Below, piece by piece: positions 8,155 through 16,982 of a stretch of DNA of 64,000 nucleotides (position 1 is its first letter; each line of letters starts with the position of its first letter). Origin of the DNA: Microvirga sp. (GTDB lineage Bacteria > Pseudomonadota > Alphaproteobacteria > Rhizobiales > Beijerinckiaceae); contig JAKOMT010000003.1 of the NCBI GenBank assembly GCA_022241475.1, positions 113,367 to 177,366 on the forward strand, in the 5' to 3' direction. The notes below the pieces were generated by a model. That model worked only from the letters and a program-made list of their open reading frames with translations, was not told the origin of the DNA and made no database searches. Both the position numbers and the translations under genes were made by a program.

Positions 8155-9054
8155 ATGAGCGGAAACGGCGAGACGCGCAGTCTGTTGCGGTTGAACGATC
8201 TTTCGAGCGAACGCCTCGACACGCTTCTCGAGCGCGCGCTGGTCCTCGCCGCCCGTTGGGAGGCGCGCGACATGCCGCAGACGCTCGCGGGCGCCCGGCT
8301 AGGCCTGATCGTGGAGGAGCGCGGCTGGCGCAACCCCGTCGCCATGGCGCTCGGCGCGAGGGCCATGGGAGCCCTCGTCGAGACCCTGCCCGCGGGTATG
8401 ACGGCGAGCGATCCGTCCGGAGATCTGGGCCCCTATCTCGCCAACTGGTTCGACGCGCTCGCCGTGCGCGCGCCCGATCTCGACTGGCTCGAGACGTTGG
8501 CGGGGGCTTTTCCCGGCCCGGTCCTCAACCTGCGCACCCGCGCCAACCATCCGTTCGAGATCCTCGGCGATCTCGCCTTCCTGCGGGCGTCGGGACGCGA
8601 TCTGAAGGGGCTTCGCGTCGCCGTCGTCGCGCCGCGCGGCAATATCCTCGCCTCGTGGGTCGAGGCGTCGCAGGCGCTCGGGATCGCCGTGACGCAGGTT
8701 TTCGACCGCGCGTTCCACCTCGCCGCGCCGCCCGGCCTCGTCGCTTGCACGCACGAGATGGCGGCGTTGTCGGAGGCGGACGTGATCGTGACCGATTGCT
8801 GGCCGCGCGAGGAGCCCGCGCGCGCGTTCGCCGCTTTTCGCGTGACCGGCGCAATCCTCGATCGTTGTCGAGCCGACGTCGTCTTCATCCCCTGTCCGCC
8901 CGTGACGCGCGGCGAGGAGGTCGACGGGGACGCCATGCTGCATCCGCGCCAGTCGGCCTGGCGCGCCAAGGCCTTCCTCATGCACGTCCAGCTCGCCTTT
9001 CTGGAGGCCGCGCTTCAGGACGGCGAGACGAGCGGCGGGATCTCTTCGGCGTAG
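8155..9054 (+). CDS. Ornithine/aspartate carbamoyltransferase family protein, divergent
   Basis: This 299-aa protein has the transcarbamylase fold throughout: N-terminal LLRLNDLSSERLDTLLERA, NHPFEILGDL at the HPxQ position, APRGNILASWVEAS at the ornithine-site asparagine region, and IPCPPVTRGEEV at the HCLP region. The carbamoyl-phosphate loop STRTR of true enzymes is replaced by GWRNP (in VEERGWRNPVAMALG), and HPxQ has Glu for Gln. Activity as an ordinary ornithine carbamoyltransferase is therefore doubtful. It may use another phosphorylated donor or be non-catalytic. Its 3' end overlaps the convergent ABC ATPase gene by 40 bp. Confidence 0.75.
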   Translation: MSGNGETRSLLRLNDLSSERLDTLLERALVLAARWEARDMPQTLAGARLGLIVEERGWRNPVAMALGARAMGALVETLPAGMTASDPSGDLGPYLANWFDALAVRAPDLDWLETLAGAFPGPVLNLRTRANHPFEILGDLAFLRASGRDLKGLRVAVVAPRGNILASWVEASQALGIAVTQVFDRAFHLAAPPGLVACTHEMAALSEADVIVTDCWPREEPARAFAAFRVTGAILDRCRADVVFIPCPPVTRGEEVDGDAMLHPRQSAWRAKAFLMHVQLAFLEAALQDGETSGGISSA

Positions 9055-10022
9055 TGGCAGGCGACGTGCCGGCCGGCGATCATCCGCAATTGCGGCTCCT
9101 CTCCCGCGCAGCGCGGCGAACGCGCGAAGGGGCAGCGCGTGTGGAAACGGCATCCGGTCGGCGGGTCGATGGGCGAGGGGATCTCGCCCTGGATCTCAAG
9201 GGGGCGACGCGCCTTTTCGAGCCTGGGTTCGGGAACCGGGCTCGCGCTCAGCAGCGCCATCGAATACGGGTGGCGCGGCGTCGCGCAGATGGCGTCGGCG
9301 GCGCCGATCTCGATGATCCGTCCCAGATACATCACCGCGACGCGGTTGCTGATATGCCGAACGGCGGCGAGGTCGTGCGAGATGAAGAGCATCGTCAGGC
9401 CGAGGCGCGCCCGTAATTCAGAGAACAGATTCAGGATCTGCGCCTGAATGGACACGTCGAGCGCGGAGATCGGCTCGTCCGCGATCACGAGGCGCGGCCG
9501 CAGGATCAGCGCGCGCGCGATGCCGACGCGTTGCCGCTGGCCTCCCGACAACTGATGCGGATAGCGGTCGGCGAAACTTTCAGGGAGACCGCAGAGCGCC
9601 ATGGTCTCCAGGATCCGCGCGCGCCGCTCCGCCGCGTTCGCGCCGATCCGGAAATTCGACAGCGGCTCGCCGACGCTCGCGCCGACGCGCATTCGCGGAT
9701 TGAGCGAGGCCATCGCATCCTGGAAAATGAACTGGACCTGCCGACGCGCGGCGCGCAAACGCTCTCCGGACACCGTCGTCAGATCCTCGCCCGCGATCCG
9801 CACCACGCCCGCCGTCGGCTCGGCGAGACGCGCGATAACCCGGCCGAGGGTCGATTTTCCGCAGCCCGATTCGCCGACGAGGCCGAGCGTCTCGCCCTCC
9901 GCGATGGCGAAGGACACGCCGTCGACGGCTTTCAGCAATCGTCGGCGCAAGAAGCCGCCGACCGGGATGTGTTTCGTCAGCCCCTCGACTTCGAGCAGGG
10001 CCGGCCTCGACGTCTCACGCAT
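9015..10022 (-). CDS. Peptide-type ABC transporter ATP-binding protein (DppF/OppF-like)
   Basis: A 335-aa ATPase, the second of two in the importer. Motifs are Walker A GESGCGKST, Q-loop FQDAMASLNP, signature LSGGQRQR and Walker B LVIADEP. The C-terminal oligopeptide/dipeptide domain includes GCRFHTRCPFA, with Cys residues that bind an iron-sulfur cluster in relatives. The chosen ATG (MRETSRPALLEVEGL) overlaps the DppD-like stop by 8 bp; longer in-frame starts would run inside that gene. It energises uptake together with the four upstream genes. Confidence 0.93.
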   Translation of the reverse strand: MRETSRPALLEVEGLTKHIPVGGFLRRRLLKAVDGVSFAIAEGETLGLVGESGCGKSTLGRVIARLAEPTAGVVRIAGEDLTTVSGERLRAARRQVQFIFQDAMASLNPRMRVGASVGEPLSNFRIGANAAERRARILETMALCGLPESFADRYPHQLSGGQRQRVGIARALILRPRLVIADEPISALDVSIQAQILNLFSELRARLGLTMLFISHDLAAVRHISNRVAVMYLGRIIEIGAADAICATPRHPYSMALLSASPVPEPRLEKARRPLEIQGEIPSPIDPPTGCRFHTRCPFARSPRCAGEEPQLRMIAGRHVACHYAEEIPPLVSPS

Positions 10023-11100
10023 GGGGAGCGCTCCCGTGGGCGGCGTCCGTCGGCGTCTCCATCGGGGCCCAGCACCGCACGCGCGACAGCGGGCCGATCG
10101 CCTCGAGCGCGGGTTCGGTGTCGCAGACCGGGAGGCGGCGGGGGCAGCGGTCGGCGAACTTGCAGCCGGGCGGCGCATGCGCGATCTGGGGAGGGGCGCC
10201 GGGAATATTGGCCAGCGGCTCATGCGTCGGCGCGTCGAGGCGGGGCGTGGCCCGCAGCAGCATATGCGTGTAGGGGTGCCGTGGGGAGGCGAACAGCGTC
10301 TCGACCGGCCCCTCCTCGATCACGCGGCCGAGATACATGACGATCACGCGCGAACAGAGCTGCGCGACGATGCCGAGATTGTGGGTGATCAGCATGGTCG
10401 TCGTTCCGCCCCCGTCCGTGAGCTCCCGCACGAGGCCGAGAACCTGAGCCTGCACGGTCACGTCGAGCGCGGTCGTCGGCTCGTCCGCGATGAGGAGCGC
10501 GGGCGCGTTGGCGATGCCCATCGAGAGCATGATGCGCTGGCGCATGCCCCCGCTGAACTGATGCGGATAGTCGTCGATCCGGCGCTCCGGCGCGGGAATG
10601 CGCACCTTTCGCAGGAGGCCGAGAACCAACTCGCGCAGGCTCGCCCGGGCCGTGCGGCGATGGGCCTCGACGGCCTCCGCGATCTGCCGCCCGACGCGCA
10701 TCAGCGGGTTCAGGCTCGTCATCGGATCCTGAAAGATCATGGCGATGCGGTCGCCCCGGATCGCTCGCACGCGCTTGCGATCCGCCGTCGCCAGATTGAC
10801 GACTCCTCCATTCTCCGCGTCGATGTCGCGGAAGAGGATCTCGCCTTCGTGCAGATGGATCGATTTCGGAAGCAGGCCCATGATCGCGAGCGCGGTCATC
10901 GTCTTGCCCGATCCCGATTCGCCGACGATCCCCACCGTCTCTCCGGCGTAGAGCGTAAAGCTCACACCTTCGAGGATCGGTGTGGCGCCCCGGTCCCCGA
11001 TATGGACGAGACCGACGTCTCGAAGCGAGAGAACGGGATTCGCATCCGCTGCGGTCACGGCCGCTCCTCCCATTGGGCGACGGAATGGACGCTCAGCCAT
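10015..11100 (-). CDS. Peptide-type ABC transporter ATP-binding protein (DppD/OppD-like)
   Basis: A 361-aa ATPase with Walker A GESGSGKT, Q-loop IFQDPMTSLNP, signature FSGGMRQR and Walker B LLIADEPTTALD, plus the C-terminal peptide-transporter extension (GCKFADRCPRR). The ATG at 11100 overlaps the stop of the upstream permease gene by 8 bp, which supports translational coupling; an internal ATG at 11073 is an alternative. It pairs with the DppF-like ATPase on the cytoplasmic face. Confidence 0.93.
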   Translation of the reverse strand: MAERPFRRPMGGAAVTAADANPVLSLRDVGLVHIGDRGATPILEGVSFTLYAGETVGIVGESGSGKTMTALAIMGLLPKSIHLHEGEILFRDIDAENGGVVNLATADRKRVRAIRGDRIAMIFQDPMTSLNPLMRVGRQIAEAVEAHRRTARASLRELVLGLLRKVRIPAPERRIDDYPHQFSGGMRQRIMLSMGIANAPALLIADEPTTALDVTVQAQVLGLVRELTDGGGTTTMLITHNLGIVAQLCSRVIVMYLGRVIEEGPVETLFASPRHPYTHMLLRATPRLDAPTHEPLANIPGAPPQIAHAPPGCKFADRCPRRLPVCDTEPALEAIGPLSRVRCWAPMETPTDAAHGSAPHA

Positions 11101-11956
11101 GGGTCTTGGGATCCAGATAATCGCGCAGCCAGTCGCCGAGGAGGTTGAGGCAGACTACGATCGCCATGATGGCGAGACCGGGGATGGTCGCGAGCCACCA
11201 GGCGACCTGCAGGTAGCTGCGCCCGTCGGCCAACATCGCGCCCCAGGAGGGAACGCTCGCAGGCACGCCGAGACCTAGGAAATCGAGCCCCGCCGAGACG
11301 ATGATCATCCGCGCGGCCTCGAAGCTCGCGAGCACGATCATCGGCGCCGCGCAATTGGGGAGGATGTGCCGGAACATGATCGTCACGGGTCCGGCCCCGC
11401 CGGCGCGGGAGGCCTCAACGTAATCGCGTTCGCGCACGGAGAGCGCCTCTCCCCGCAGAACCTTGGCGTAATCGGCCCAGCTCACCACCCCGAGCACGAT
11501 GATCATCTGCGTCAGGCCCGAGCCGAAGACGGCGACGACGGTGATGACGAGGAGGATGAAAGGAAAAGCGAGGAAGATGTTCATCAGCCAGCGGATGACG
11601 TCGTCGACGATCCCGCCCATGTAGCCGGCGAGGAGCCCAAGCCCGACCCCGATGGTCCCGCCGATGAGGACGGAGACGAAGCCCACGAGCAGCGAGACCC
11701 GCGCGCCATAGATGATGCGGCTGAGGATGTCGCGCCCGAGATGGTCGGAGCCGAGAATGCGCCCCTCAGACAAGGGCGGCAGAAGGCGCGCGCCCGTATC
11801 CTGGAGGTTCGGATCATAGGGCGCGACGAACGGGGCGAAGATCGCGACGAGCACGAGCAGGACGAGGAAGCCGCCGGCCGCGGCCGTCACGATCCGGCCG
11901 CGCCGCCTCGCCGCTTCCCCGCGAGCGATTCGTGTCGAGATGTCGATCGGCGCCAT
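11093..11956 (-). CDS. Peptide-type ABC transporter permease (DppC/OppC-like)
   Basis: A 287-aa inner-membrane permease. The N-terminal OppC_N segment (FLVLLVLVAIFAPFVAPYDPN) is followed by the binding-protein-dependent transport domain. GSDHLGRDILSRIIYGARVSL is the usual DppC signature, and the coupling EAA loop is in EASRAGGAGPVTIMFRHILPN. About six membrane spans are visible. It is the second permease of the operon, 9 bp after the DppB-like gene. Confidence 0.94.
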   Translation of the reverse strand: MAPIDISTRIARGEAARRRGRIVTAAAGGFLVLLVLVAIFAPFVAPYDPNLQDTGARLLPPLSEGRILGSDHLGRDILSRIIYGARVSLLVGFVSVLIGGTIGVGLGLLAGYMGGIVDDVIRWLMNIFLAFPFILLVITVVAVFGSGLTQMIIVLGVVSWADYAKVLRGEALSVRERDYVEASRAGGAGPVTIMFRHILPNCAAPMIVLASFEAARMIIVSAGLDFLGLGVPASVPSWGAMLADGRSYLQVAWWLATIPGLAIMAIVVCLNLLGDWLRDYLDPKTHG

Positions 11957-11965
11957 GGTCTCGCC

Positions 11966-12883
11966 TCAGCTCAGCCGGATTCGGGGGTCGATCAGCCTGT
12001 AGGCGATGTCGACGAGAAGCGCGACGACGACGTAGACGGCCGCCAGCAGCATGACGGCGGCCTGGACGACGGGATAATCGCGGCGCGCGATCGCCTCGAC
12101 GGTGAGCCTCCCGGCGCCGGGCCAGCTGAAGATCGTCTCGGTGATGACGGCGCCGCCGATCAGCGAGGCGAAGTCGAGCCCGAGCACGGTGACGATGGGC
12201 AGGAGCGCGTTGCGCAGCACGTATCGCGAGACGACGACGCTGTCGCTCAGGCCCTTGGCGTAGCCGGTGCGGACGAAATCCTGCGACGCCACCTCGATGA
12301 CCCCCGACCGGACGAGCCGCGCCAGCCGCGCCGCCGTATAGAGGCCGAGGCTGATCGACGGCATCACGAGATGCTGCCAGGTTCCGTAACCCGACGTCGG
12401 CAGGATCCGCAGGTTGACGGCGAAGAGGAGGATGAGGAGCAGGCTCAGCCAGAAGACCGGCATGCCCTGGCCGATCACCGAAAAGGCCATGACGATCCTG
12501 TCGATCGCCGTGTCCTTGTTGAGGCCGGCGAGAATGCCTGCGGGGATGGCGATCACGAGGGCGACGACGAGCGCGCTCGTCGTGAGGAGAAGGGTCGCGG
12601 GCATGCGCTCGAGCACGAGATCCAGCGCAGGCACGTAGGATCGTATCGACATGCCGAAATCAGCCCGCAGGATTTCTCCGGCGAAGGCCAGGTATTGAAT
12701 GAGGTAGCTCCGATCGAGCCCCATCTCGCGCCGCAGCAGCTCGTATTCCTCTTGCGAGGCTTCGAGCGGCAACATCATGGCTGCGGGATCTCCGCTCATC
12801 CTCAAAAGGAGGAAGACGATAACGGAGATCCCGACGAGGACGGCGGCCGCTTCGATCAGCCGCCTCACGAGAAAAAGGATCAT
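11966..12883 (-). CDS. Peptide-type ABC transporter permease (DppB/OppB-like)
   Basis: A 305-aa permease beginning MILFLVRRLIEAAAVLVGISVIVFLLLR, the standard DppB opening. It has IGQGMPVFWLSLLLILLF and an EAA loop in DFVRTGYAKGLSDSVVVSRYVLRNALLP. Its ATG overlaps the stop codon of the binding-protein gene (TGATG type), so the operon is read dppA-B-C-D-F. Confidence 0.94.
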   Translation of the reverse strand: MILFLVRRLIEAAAVLVGISVIVFLLLRMSGDPAAMMLPLEASQEEYELLRREMGLDRSYLIQYLAFAGEILRADFGMSIRSYVPALDLVLERMPATLLLTTSALVVALVIAIPAGILAGLNKDTAIDRIVMAFSVIGQGMPVFWLSLLLILLFAVNLRILPTSGYGTWQHLVMPSISLGLYTAARLARLVRSGVIEVASQDFVRTGYAKGLSDSVVVSRYVLRNALLPIVTVLGLDFASLIGGAVITETIFSWPGAGRLTVEAIARRDYPVVQAAVMLLAAVYVVVALLVDIAYRLIDPRIRLS

Positions 12884-14397
12884 CAGGCCGAATACTTGAA
12901 GTCCATGATGCGGATGCGTTCATCCGTTCGCGGCGTCCAGGAAATCCTGTTCGACACGCCGTAAATCGTCTTCTGAAGGTAAAGATAGACGAAGGCGTCT
13001 CGCTCGAACAGCGTCCTGTTGATCTCCTTGAGCGCCGCCTCGCGCTCGTCCAGGTCCGCGATCTGGATCGCTTCGTTGATCGCCGCCTCGATCTCCTCGT
13101 CGCGGTAATACGATTGCACGGAGCCCGGCAGGAAGTAGCTCTGCAGCGGGCGTCCGCTGTCCAGGATCGGAAGGCCGAAGCCGATCAGGTAGGCGGGGCT
13201 CAGCTCGTGCGCCCGGTACCGGGTCATCATGTTGCCGAACTCCATGAGTTCGAGATCGACCCGGATGCCGACGCGCGAAAGCTGTCCGACGATCGCCTCC
13301 GCGATCTCGCGGTCCTTCAGGTAACGGCCGGACGGCGCGAACATCTTAAAGGACACGCCGTCGGGATGGCCGGCCTCGGCGAGAAGCGCGCGCGCCGCCT
13401 CGGGATCGTAGACCGGCTTCAGCGCGGGATCGGTTCCGAGATACATGTCGCCGACGATGTTGCCGATCGGCGTCGCGTTGCCCAGCATCACGTCGTTGGC
13501 GAGCGCGTCGCGGTCGATCGCGAGATTCACCGCGCGCCGCACGCGCGGATCGTCGAGAGGCTCCGCCATGTTGTCGAGCACGATGAAAATGCTGCGCTCG
13601 GTCTCGGCGGAGATGATGTCGAAATCGCCCGAGCCGCGCAGCGCCAGCGCGATATCGGGCTGCATGTTGACGGCGACGTCGACCTCGCCCGCCTGAAGGG
13701 CGGAGATCAGGCTGTTCGACTCCGGGAAGGAGCGGAAGATCACGCGCTCGATGGCGGGCGTCTCGCCCCAGTAGCCGTCGGCCGACGAGATCACGAGCTG
13801 GTCGCCGGGCGTCCAGCCGTCGAGCTTGTAGGGGCCCGTTCCGTTCGCAGCGCGAGCGAGATCCTGCTGGGTCGCGCCGTCGCGCACGATCGGCACGAGA
13901 AGCAGGTTCTGGAGCAGCAGCGGCTCCGGGCGGCTCAACGTGATGCGCACGAGCGACTCGCCCTCCGCCTCGACGGACGCGATGGCGCTCAGATAGGAGC
14001 GCTGCGGCGACTGCGTGTCCGGATTGAGAACCCGGTTGTAGGTGTAGGCCACGTCAGCCGCGCTGAAGGCGTCGCCGCTGTGGAAGCGCACGCCTTCGCG
14101 CAGGGTCAGCTCCCAGGTCAGTTCGTCGACCTGCGACCACTCGGTCGCGAGGCCCGGCGCGAGAGCGCCGTCGGCGCCGCGCGTGATGACCGTGTCGTAG
14201 ACGTTGAGCAGAAGGCCGATCCAGTCGGCCGCGTTGGTGCCGTTGGGATCGAGGCTCGCATCTTCGGCGAGGCCGCCGATAACGAGAGGTCCGTCCGCCG
14301 CGAAGGCGAAGGGCGCATTTGCGAACGACGCGGCGACGAGGCCGCCCGCCACGAGCTTTCCGAGGCCGCGCCTCGTCGTTTCACCGAATACCGCCAT
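12883..14397 (-). CDS. ABC transporter solute-binding protein, family 5 (DppA-like), likely Tat-exported
   Basis: A 504-aa periplasmic binding protein of the peptide/nickel family. The chosen start (MAVFGETTRRGLGKLVAGGL) has AAGGAG at 14405-14410, 7 nt upstream; a longer start 26 codons earlier has no such site. The N-terminus resembles a twin-arginine signal (TTRRGLGKLVAGGLVAAS) ending near FAFAAD. Family motifs include LTWELTLREGVRFHSGDAFSAADVAYTYNR. It delivers the ligand to the permeases encoded downstream. The ligand cannot be told from sequence: family-5 proteins also bind non-peptides. The amidohydrolase nearby hints at an amide or lactam-like substrate. Confidence 0.9.
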   Translation of the reverse strand: MAVFGETTRRGLGKLVAGGLVAASFANAPFAFAADGPLVIGGLAEDASLDPNGTNAADWIGLLLNVYDTVITRGADGALAPGLATEWSQVDELTWELTLREGVRFHSGDAFSAADVAYTYNRVLNPDTQSPQRSYLSAIASVEAEGESLVRITLSRPEPLLLQNLLLVPIVRDGATQQDLARAANGTGPYKLDGWTPGDQLVISSADGYWGETPAIERVIFRSFPESNSLISALQAGEVDVAVNMQPDIALALRGSGDFDIISAETERSIFIVLDNMAEPLDDPRVRRAVNLAIDRDALANDVMLGNATPIGNIVGDMYLGTDPALKPVYDPEAARALLAEAGHPDGVSFKMFAPSGRYLKDREIAEAIVGQLSRVGIRVDLELMEFGNMMTRYRAHELSPAYLIGFGLPILDSGRPLQSYFLPGSVQSYYRDEEIEAAINEAIQIADLDEREAALKEINRTLFERDAFVYLYLQKTIYGVSNRISWTPRTDERIRIMDFKYSA

Positions 14398-14717
14398 GTG
14401 TCCACTCCTTACCGGTTCCCCGATTTCCACCAACGCATCATGACTATTTTGATTATGATCGGCTTTTTTATGCATTTTATTTTATGGCTGCCGGTGCGAA
14501 ACGCAAGCGCGAATATCGGGCGCAAGCGTTGGCGAGAGGCCTCGCGCGGGGCAGGTCGTCCCGACGTTGCGCCGCCGCACGCCGCCCGACCGGATGGCGT
14601 GTCGGCGCGAAAGGCGCGGTTGGGTATTGTCTCCTCTCATGGGGAGCCGATAAGCATGGGTGCGGCGCTTTCTCGGCCGCCGCCGCAGTCATCGCTCTCC
14701 AAGGCGAACTCCCGAAG
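14398..14717. promoter_or_regulatory. Divergent regulatory region between the ABC importer operon and its LysR gene
   Basis: This 320-bp gap carries the divergent promoters. Nearest the importer is an AT-rich stretch (14440-14485) containing an imperfect inverted repeat ATCATGA-N9-TTATGAT (14437-14459), which has the shape of a LysR site. The rest is GC rich and shows no gene. Regulation of the importer by the adjacent LysR protein is inferred from orientation. Confidence 0.4.
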
Positions 14718-15641
14718 ATGAAACTGAACGCCCGACAACTCGAGATCTTTCGCGCCGTCCTCATGATCGGCAGCGTGACGAAGGCGGCGACGGCGCTCGG
14801 CGTGAGCCAGCCGGCGGTGAGCCGGGCGCTCGCCGACCTCGAGCGCTCCCTGGGTTTTCCACTGTTCGATAGACGGGGAGGGCGTCTCAGCGCGACGCAG
14901 GACGGCGTCCTGTTCCACGAACAGATCGAGCAGCATTTCATCACGCTCGACGCCATCGAGCGCGTGGGGGCGTCGGTCGAGGCGCTGCGGCTGGGGCGCC
15001 TGCGCATCGCTGCGATGCAGTCGATGGCGAATGGAATCGTGCCGCTGGCGGTCGCCGATTTCGCGCGGGCGCACAAGGACATTCCCGTCGTTCTCGACGG
15101 CCGGGCCCGCAGCTGGGTGATCGAGCGCGTCGCCGCCGCCGAGGTCGATCTGGGCGTCGGCACGCTGCCGGTCGACGACGCCGGCGTCGACACGAGCGTC
15201 ATCGCCACGTTGCCTGCGGTCGCGGTGCTCCCCGTCGATCACGCAAGGGCCGGACAGTCGGAGATCACCGCCCAGGAGCTGGCGGGCGAGCGGTTCGTCA
15301 CCTTCCCCAAGAGCAGCCAGTTTCGCTTGCATCTCGACACGATTTTCCGCGATGCGGAGATCGATCGCGAGCCGATGATCGAGGTGCATTCCTCGGAAGC
15401 CGTGGCGATGGTCGTGGGCCGGCGTGGGGGCGTGTCCGTGACGAACCCGTTCGCGCTCGACCTCACCGACGACGACCGAATCCGCCTGATCCCCTTCGCG
15501 CCGGCCTATCCGATCTCGCTTGCGGTGCTCCTCCCGGCGGGGCGCACCCCGAGCCGCCCGGCCGAAGCGTTCATCGCCACGCTACGAGAGGTCGTCGCTG
15601 AAATCTGGCCCCAGGCCGTGACCGACTCCGGCTCGAACTGA
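14718..15641 (+). CDS. LysR family transcriptional regulator
   Basis: A 307-aa LysR protein. The N-terminal winged HTH is clear (LNARQLEIFRAVLMIGSVTKAATALGVSQPAVSRALADLERSLGFPLFDR), followed by a substrate-binding effector domain. The ATG at 14718 is chosen because the HTH begins right after it; the frame is open upstream but without a domain. It is divergent from the ABC importer operon and convergent with the amidohydrolase gene, 10 bp away. It probably controls the importer. Confidence 0.92.
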   Translation: MKLNARQLEIFRAVLMIGSVTKAATALGVSQPAVSRALADLERSLGFPLFDRRGGRLSATQDGVLFHEQIEQHFITLDAIERVGASVEALRLGRLRIAAMQSMANGIVPLAVADFARAHKDIPVVLDGRARSWVIERVAAAEVDLGVGTLPVDDAGVDTSVIATLPAVAVLPVDHARAGQSEITAQELAGERFVTFPKSSQFRLHLDTIFRDAEIDREPMIEVHSSEAVAMVVGRRGGVSVTNPFALDLTDDDRIRLIPFAPAYPISLAVLLPAGRTPSRPAEAFIATLREVVAEIWPQAVTDSGSN

Positions 15642-15651
15642 GCGGCGGGCG

Positions 15652-16860
15652 TCAGCTCCCGGCCGCCTGCGTGGCCGAGGGCGTGCGGCCGGTCTGGACG
15701 AGGCTCGCCGGATCGAGGACTTCGCCCCCCTGCATGATGGCGTCGACGGACCGCGTGGCGCCGATATCGTCGAGAGGGTTCGCGCCGAGAAGGATCACGT
15801 CCGCGATCATGCCGGGAGCGAGCGTTCCGATGCGCCCCGAGATCCCGAGGATTTCGGCGTTGCCCGCCGTGACCGCGCGCAGCACGGCCTCGCCGGACAA
15901 GCCGGCGGCCACGAGATGCTCCAGCTCCGCCGCGATGGCGTCATAGGGGAAGTGTCTCCCGCAATCGGTGCCGACGCCGATCTTGACGCCGCGCGCGACG
16001 GCGTGCTTGAGGCGGGCCGTCTTGTCCTTGCAGATCCGCCGGGCGACGGGCGCGAGTTCGCTGTAATTCCGGTCGCTGGCGTCGGCCATGAAGCGGTAGA
16101 CCGCCTCCGTCGGGATCAGCGCCGTCCCGGCCGCCAGCATCGCGTCGATCGCCTCGTCGTCGATGAACGCGCCATGCTCGATCGTGTCGACGCCGAGCCG
16201 CGCGCACAGGGCGATGCCCTTCGCCGGATGGGCGTGCGCGGCCACGCGCCTCCCCGCCGCATGGGCTTCGGCGACCGCCGCCGCGATTTCGTCGGGCTGC
16301 ATGTAGAGGCGTTCGGGCGGCTCGGTCAGATTCGCGACGCCGCCGGAGACCATGATCTTGATGAGGTCGGCGCCGGCTTTCAGCTGGATGCGCGTGGCTC
16401 TGCGGATCGCGTCGGCGCCGTCCGCTTCATCGGCGAAATAATGGCAATGGCCGCCCGTCGCGGTGATGAACTGTCCGGCGCAAAGCATGCGTGGGCCCGG
16501 CGTCATGCCGCGCTGGATCGCGCCCTTGAGCGCGATATCCACATGGCTGATCCCGCCGACGTCCCGCACCGTGGTGACGCCCGACGCAAGTTTCACCCGC
16601 GCCTGCCGCGTCGCGTAGAAATAGGCCTGCGGATGTTCGCCCTTGCGCTCGGGGACGGGCGCGAGCGCGAGATGGGTGTGCGCGTCGATCATGCCGGGCA
16701 TCACGAACTTGCCCGTGGCGTCGATCACGCGCGATTCACCGGATCCGGCCGGAAGGTCGCGCCCCACGGCTTCGATCGCGTCGCCGCGAATGGCGACGTC
16801 CGCGCGTTCGTGGACGCGCTCGCCGTCGAAAACGGTTCCGTTCCGGATGATTGTCAGCAC
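15652..16860 (-). CDS. Amidohydrolase family protein (imidazolonepropionase-like)
   Basis: A 402-aa metal-dependent hydrolase with a TIM-barrel core and an N-terminal beta segment (IIRNGTVFDGERV). Metal ligands are visible in order: HTH in GMIDAHTHLAL, a likely bridging Lys in GADLIKIMVSGG, His in VAAHAHPAKG, His in DTIEHGAFID, and the catalytic Asp in GVGTDCGRHFPYD. The family hydrolyses cyclic amides, N-acyl amino acids or dipeptides. Lying beside a peptide-type importer and convergent with its regulator, it may process the imported compound; the substrate is unknown. Confidence 0.88.
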   Translation of the reverse strand: MLTIIRNGTVFDGERVHERADVAIRGDAIEAVGRDLPAGSGESRVIDATGKFVMPGMIDAHTHLALAPVPERKGEHPQAYFYATRQARVKLASGVTTVRDVGGISHVDIALKGAIQRGMTPGPRMLCAGQFITATGGHCHYFADEADGADAIRRATRIQLKAGADLIKIMVSGGVANLTEPPERLYMQPDEIAAAVAEAHAAGRRVAAHAHPAKGIALCARLGVDTIEHGAFIDDEAIDAMLAAGTALIPTEAVYRFMADASDRNYSELAPVARRICKDKTARLKHAVARGVKIGVGTDCGRHFPYDAIAAELEHLVAAGLSGEAVLRAVTAGNAEILGISGRIGTLAPGMIADVILLGANPLDDIGATRSVDAIMQGGEVLDPASLVQTGRTPSATQAAGS

Positions 16861-16982
16861 GATCGCCCTCCTGCATTGGCGATCGGATTCCTAGCATAAT
16901 TTAAAAATCATAGTACATGCGATTCAATCCAATATTATTATGTTTGTGGCGCGCGGGTGCGGCGTGGGCAATTGGCGTGTTC
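16861..16982. other. AT-rich intergenic region between the amidohydrolase and acyl-CoA synthetase genes
   Basis: A 122-bp gap that holds the amidohydrolase promoter region. It contains GCATAATTTAAAAATCATAG (near 16895), which loosely resembles the inverted repeat upstream of the ABC importer at 14437-14459. No gene is seen. Confidence 0.25.
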
